DNA of 6,937 nt from an uncultured Ruminobacter sp. (GTDB taxonomy: Bacteria > Pseudomonadota > Gammaproteobacteria > Enterobacterales > Succinivibrionaceae), in the NCBI GenBank assembly GCA_900767005.1, contig CAAFXL010000186.1:1-6937 (forward strand). The letters run 5' to 3'. A program made the translations under genes and the position numbers. A model generated the notes under the pieces. That model ran no database searches. It was not told where the DNA came from and saw only the letters and a list, made by a program, of their open reading frames with translations. Below, piece by piece: positions 4,373 to 6,937 of the stretch (position 1 is its first letter; each line of letters starts with the position of its first letter).

Positions 4373-6916
4373 CTACCAACGATAACCTCTAACCTTAATT
4401 TTTAATAAGCTATTAAGTCTCTCTAAACTTAATGAACACATTGAAGTAATATTAATGCTCCAGCTATCTGAATCAGGGTTAAATCTTTCCCCATAGAAAG
4501 CTTGAGAAACTACATAGTTTTCTGAATCATCAAGGTTAAATGAATAATTCTTTGGTGGCATTAAGAAAGCGTAATAAGGTTTAATAATTGATTTAGTACC
4601 ATTCGGAGATACTACATCAATTTGATACATGCTGTAAGCTCGATAAAAATCAATAAGATCATGCTTTGATGAATCGTCATTAACTCTATATTTATTACAA
4701 AAATCTTTTTCTCTTCTTGCCTCAGGATTTTTTATTCTATTAAATAAGTCATCATCCTGATTAATGTTTTCTATGCCATATTGATTTTCTTCTTCTCTTT
4801 TATCTTGAGGATTTGGAGCAAATTGAATTTCTGGCACAAATTGAACTGCATTAAAATCAACTTCTAATGATTCAACCTCAACCTCAGAACTTACCAGGTT
4901 GCGTTCCCCTTTGACTCCATTAAATACGCAGTTATAAACAAAAGCATATTGATTATTAACGTGTCTAGTGCATTTAAAATTACCTTCTGAACTAGTTGAG
5001 GTCATAAATTCTTCAGGCTTTTCTCTTCTAATTAAGCATTCTTCTTTTTCAAAACAGCTCTTAGATAATTTTACAGCTTCCTTTGCATCAACTAGTCCAA
5101 AGCCGTAGTAATTACTATAACGAAATCCAGCACTATTATTAACCCACCCAGATTCATTCTCTATACTATCTAATAAAGATACATTAGGATTTAATGGAAC
5201 ATAACGTGGATTTTGACTTAGAGTTGTTAAAGCTAAATCATTTCTAGCGGTTCTTGCTAATATGTACTTTATTTGTAAAGTAGTTAAGTCAGGATTTGCT
5301 TCCTTCATTAGAGCAATAACTCCAGTTACATTAGGAGCTGCCGCACTAGTGCCATCCATTTTTGAGGTATAAAGGGTATTTTCACTGAATAACCCCGCCC
5401 CCCAATTCTTTTCAAGTTCCTTATAATTACTTAAAGAATAAAATGAATCAGTATTTAAATTTAAAAAGGTAGTAGTTAAATTTGCATCACTATCCTTTGA
5501 GCTTCCCCCAAAGGCACTAACCCAAAGGGAACTACCACTTGATGAATATTGAGCATGTGAGCCTTGTGCATCAATTGCTCCAACTACAATACTTTGCGGA
5601 TTTCTTTCAAGGTCATCAAATTGACCGGCAAAGCAATCTACATTATAATGATTACAATAGTAATCAAATAAACTTACTCTATCGTTATTTTTAATAAAAC
5701 TACTTAATGGATTGGATTCAAAGTAGTTACCACTACTTTTTACAATTGTAATATCCTTTTCATTCGCAATTTCTTTAATTAGGTATTCATCACTTGAGGT
5801 TGCAAGTGTTCCATCACGTAAAACATAACTAGCATTATAAATATTAATAGGTAAGTTTTCTAATAAATTATAACCTTGGCTACTTTCTAAATCATAATTA
5901 ACTAATTTAGCTTTTGGAGAAATACCAATAGTACCTTTACCATTATTTTGGGCAGCAATTATCCCAGAAACCGCGGTTCCATGAGGAATACGGACATTCT
6001 TTTCAATTAAATCTTTGGTTATATTTTGGTTAGTCTTACTTAAGGTATAATCATTTAAAGTATGAATATAAGGATTTATATCAAACTTTTGCCCTGCTAA
6101 ATCTTGATGAGTAAAATCAACAGGATAGTCACGAACTAGAACAACACCCTCACCATCAAGGTTTTTATCATTAGTACTATTTTGTTCATTCCATGCTTCA
6201 AAAACATTTAAGTCTAATCCCTTTAATGGAGCTTTTTCATAATTAAAGTAATTTTTACCATCATTATATAAATACCATTGATACTTTATATAAGGATCAA
6301 GATTTGATAAATCTAAAGTTACTTCCCTGTTTTCTCCACTTGCATAAGTTAATGTAAAGGTTTCTTTTATCGGAAGGGATACTTCACGATTACTTATTGC
6401 CTCATCATTAAGAGTATAAGTCCAACTCTTAATATGATTTAAATTTAGAGAATCTAAACTTAAAGTTACAGCATTATCACTATTACTATTCATATTACTA
6501 TTATTAATATCAGTATTAATAATAGTAGGATTAACCTCATTTAAATCATTTTGATTAGGATTTAAAGTAACTACGCCATATAAAGCTTTAACTTCTAATA
6601 CGTCATCATAGCTTTCAAGCGTAACACTTTTACTATTAATTAGATTAGTTTTATTTTGATATTCTTTAGAAAGAGCAATAGGTGAAGAATTTAAACTTGG
6701 ATTCTCCACATTTTGTGATTCATTGTTTGTTGGTGCATCACTTGGGTTTTCAATATTTTGATTAGTAGCATCACCTTGTGAAGGATTTAAATTTGTACTA
6801 CTACTTCCATTATCAGAGCTTCCCCCACCGCCACCGCCACCGCAGGCAGTAAGCATAGAAAGAGAGATAAAAAACGAAAGTATAGTTTGCTTTGAAAATT
6901 TAAAATTTACGAACAT
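4373..6916 (-). CDS. Kexin-like S8 serine protease, predicted surface or outer-membrane lipoprotein
   Basis: An 847-residue subtilase. The signal peptide ends in the lipobox LTAC (lipidated Cys25); the next residue is Gly, not Asp, so export to the outer membrane is inferred. After it come seven Gly (26-32), a Ser/Asn-rich linker to about residue 80, and a possible propeptide-like region to about 205. The catalytic domain (about 205-615) opens with YQWYLYNDG. Catalytic residues are D263 in VVLVRDYPVDFTHQDL, H312 in IPHGTAVSGIIAA, oxyanion N397 in SSGN and S524 in DGTSAAAP. The INIYNASY block resembles the kexin/furin (S8B) subfamily. The C-terminus contains SPNGTKS (770-776), then FYGE (807-810) and SWSINI (818-822), like a P/Homo B domain, with a charged insert at about 690-755. 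Eight cysteines besides Cys25 could form disulfides. An odd point is Asp263 followed by Tyr-Pro instead of the usual x-Gly. The start codon suits the signal peptide, though the ribosome-binding site is weak (GAG); the promoter lies outside the window. The substrate is unknown. Confidence 0.9.
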   Translation of the reverse strand: MFVNFKFSKQTILSFFISLSMLTACGGGGGGGSSDNGSSSTNLNPSQGDATNQNIENPSDAPTNNESQNVENPSLNSSPIALSKEYQNKTNLINSKSVTLESYDDVLEVKALYGVVTLNPNQNDLNEVNPTIINTDINNSNMNSNSDNAVTLSLDSLNLNHIKSWTYTLNDEAISNREVSLPIKETFTLTYASGENREVTLDLSNLDPYIKYQWYLYNDGKNYFNYEKAPLKGLDLNVFEAWNEQNSTNDKNLDGEGVVLVRDYPVDFTHQDLAGQKFDINPYIHTLNDYTLSKTNQNITKDLIEKNVRIPHGTAVSGIIAAQNNGKGTIGISPKAKLVNYDLESSQGYNLLENLPINIYNASYVLRDGTLATSSDEYLIKEIANEKDITIVKSSGNYFESNPLSSFIKNNDRVSLFDYYCNHYNVDCFAGQFDDLERNPQSIVVGAIDAQGSHAQYSSSGSSLWVSAFGGSSKDSDANLTTTFLNLNTDSFYSLSNYKELEKNWGAGLFSENTLYTSKMDGTSAAAPNVTGVIALMKEANPDLTTLQIKYILARTARNDLALTTLSQNPRYVPLNPNVSLLDSIENESGWVNNSAGFRYSNYYGFGLVDAKEAVKLSKSCFEKEECLIRREKPEEFMTSTSSEGNFKCTRHVNNQYAFVYNCVFNGVKGERNLVSSEVEVESLEVDFNAVQFVPEIQFAPNPQDKREEENQYGIENINQDDDLFNRIKNPEARREKDFCNKYRVNDDSSKHDLIDFYRAYSMYQIDVVSPNGTKSIIKPYYAFLMPPKNYSFNLDDSENYVVSQAFYGERFNPDSDSWSINITSMCSLSLERLNSLLKIKVRGYRW

Positions 6917-6937
6917 AACTACTCAATCAAAATCTTA

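Noticed and set aside
6819..6842. Poly-glycine codons after the lipobox as a contingency repeat
   Set aside because: The run mixes GGT, GGC, GGG and GGA codons. Gly-rich spacers after the lipid Cys are common in lipoproteins.
1..6937. CRISPR array, toxin-antitoxin, restriction or other defence module
   Set aside because: No regularly spaced repeats and no gene beyond the two transposases and the protease was found on either strand.

Overview
The window is AT-rich bacterial DNA. Both tRNA genes encode their 3' CCA, the promoters are sigma70-like, and one gene encodes a lipoprotein with a typical Gram-negative lipobox and an Asp-free +2 position. This suggests a low-GC proteobacterium, most likely a gammaproteobacterium: the Gly(GCC)/Leu(UAA) tRNA pairing recalls the enterobacterial glyW-cysT-leuZ operon. 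The genus cannot be fixed from the sequence.

Layout. Positions 1-234 are AT-rich DNA with no convincing gene. A strong stable-RNA promoter (235-262) drives a tandem tRNA-Gly(GCC)/tRNA-Leu(UAA) pair (278-446), and an intrinsic terminator (520-550) ends this plus-strand unit. Positions about 559-4295 are mobile DNA. An older insertion sequence, whose IS4-superfamily DDE transposase reads on the minus strand, has been split by a second, intact, IS1634-like element (1073-3013, 1941 bp). Then come a minus-strand terminator (4304-4338) and, on the minus strand, a complete gene for an S8 (kexin-like) serine protease lipoprotein (4373-6916), whose promoter lies beyond the window edge.

The central result is a nested insertion resolved to the base. 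The inner element has 31-bp imperfect terminal inverted repeats starting CCTAAAAGT and is flanked by a 7-bp direct duplication, TTACAAA (1066-1072 and 3014-3020). Removing the element and one duplication copy on paper rejoins the two halves of the outer transposase in frame, giving 536 residues with a complete D, D, E set and an exact Y-(2)-R-(3)-E-(6)-K motif. The insertion places the catalytic Glu on a separate fragment, so the outer element should be dead unless supplied in trans. The inner element looks intact and has a near-perfect 43-bp palindrome over its -10 region, transcription start and the edge of its ribosome-binding site.

The two insertion sequences lie between two convergent transcription units that keep their own terminators, so the tRNA operon and the protease gene are probably undisturbed. 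I see no CRISPR, defence, phage or biosynthetic system here. The points of interest are the nested element, its palindromic control region, the tRNA pair, and the unusual catalytic-Asp motif and interrupted P-like domain of the protease.
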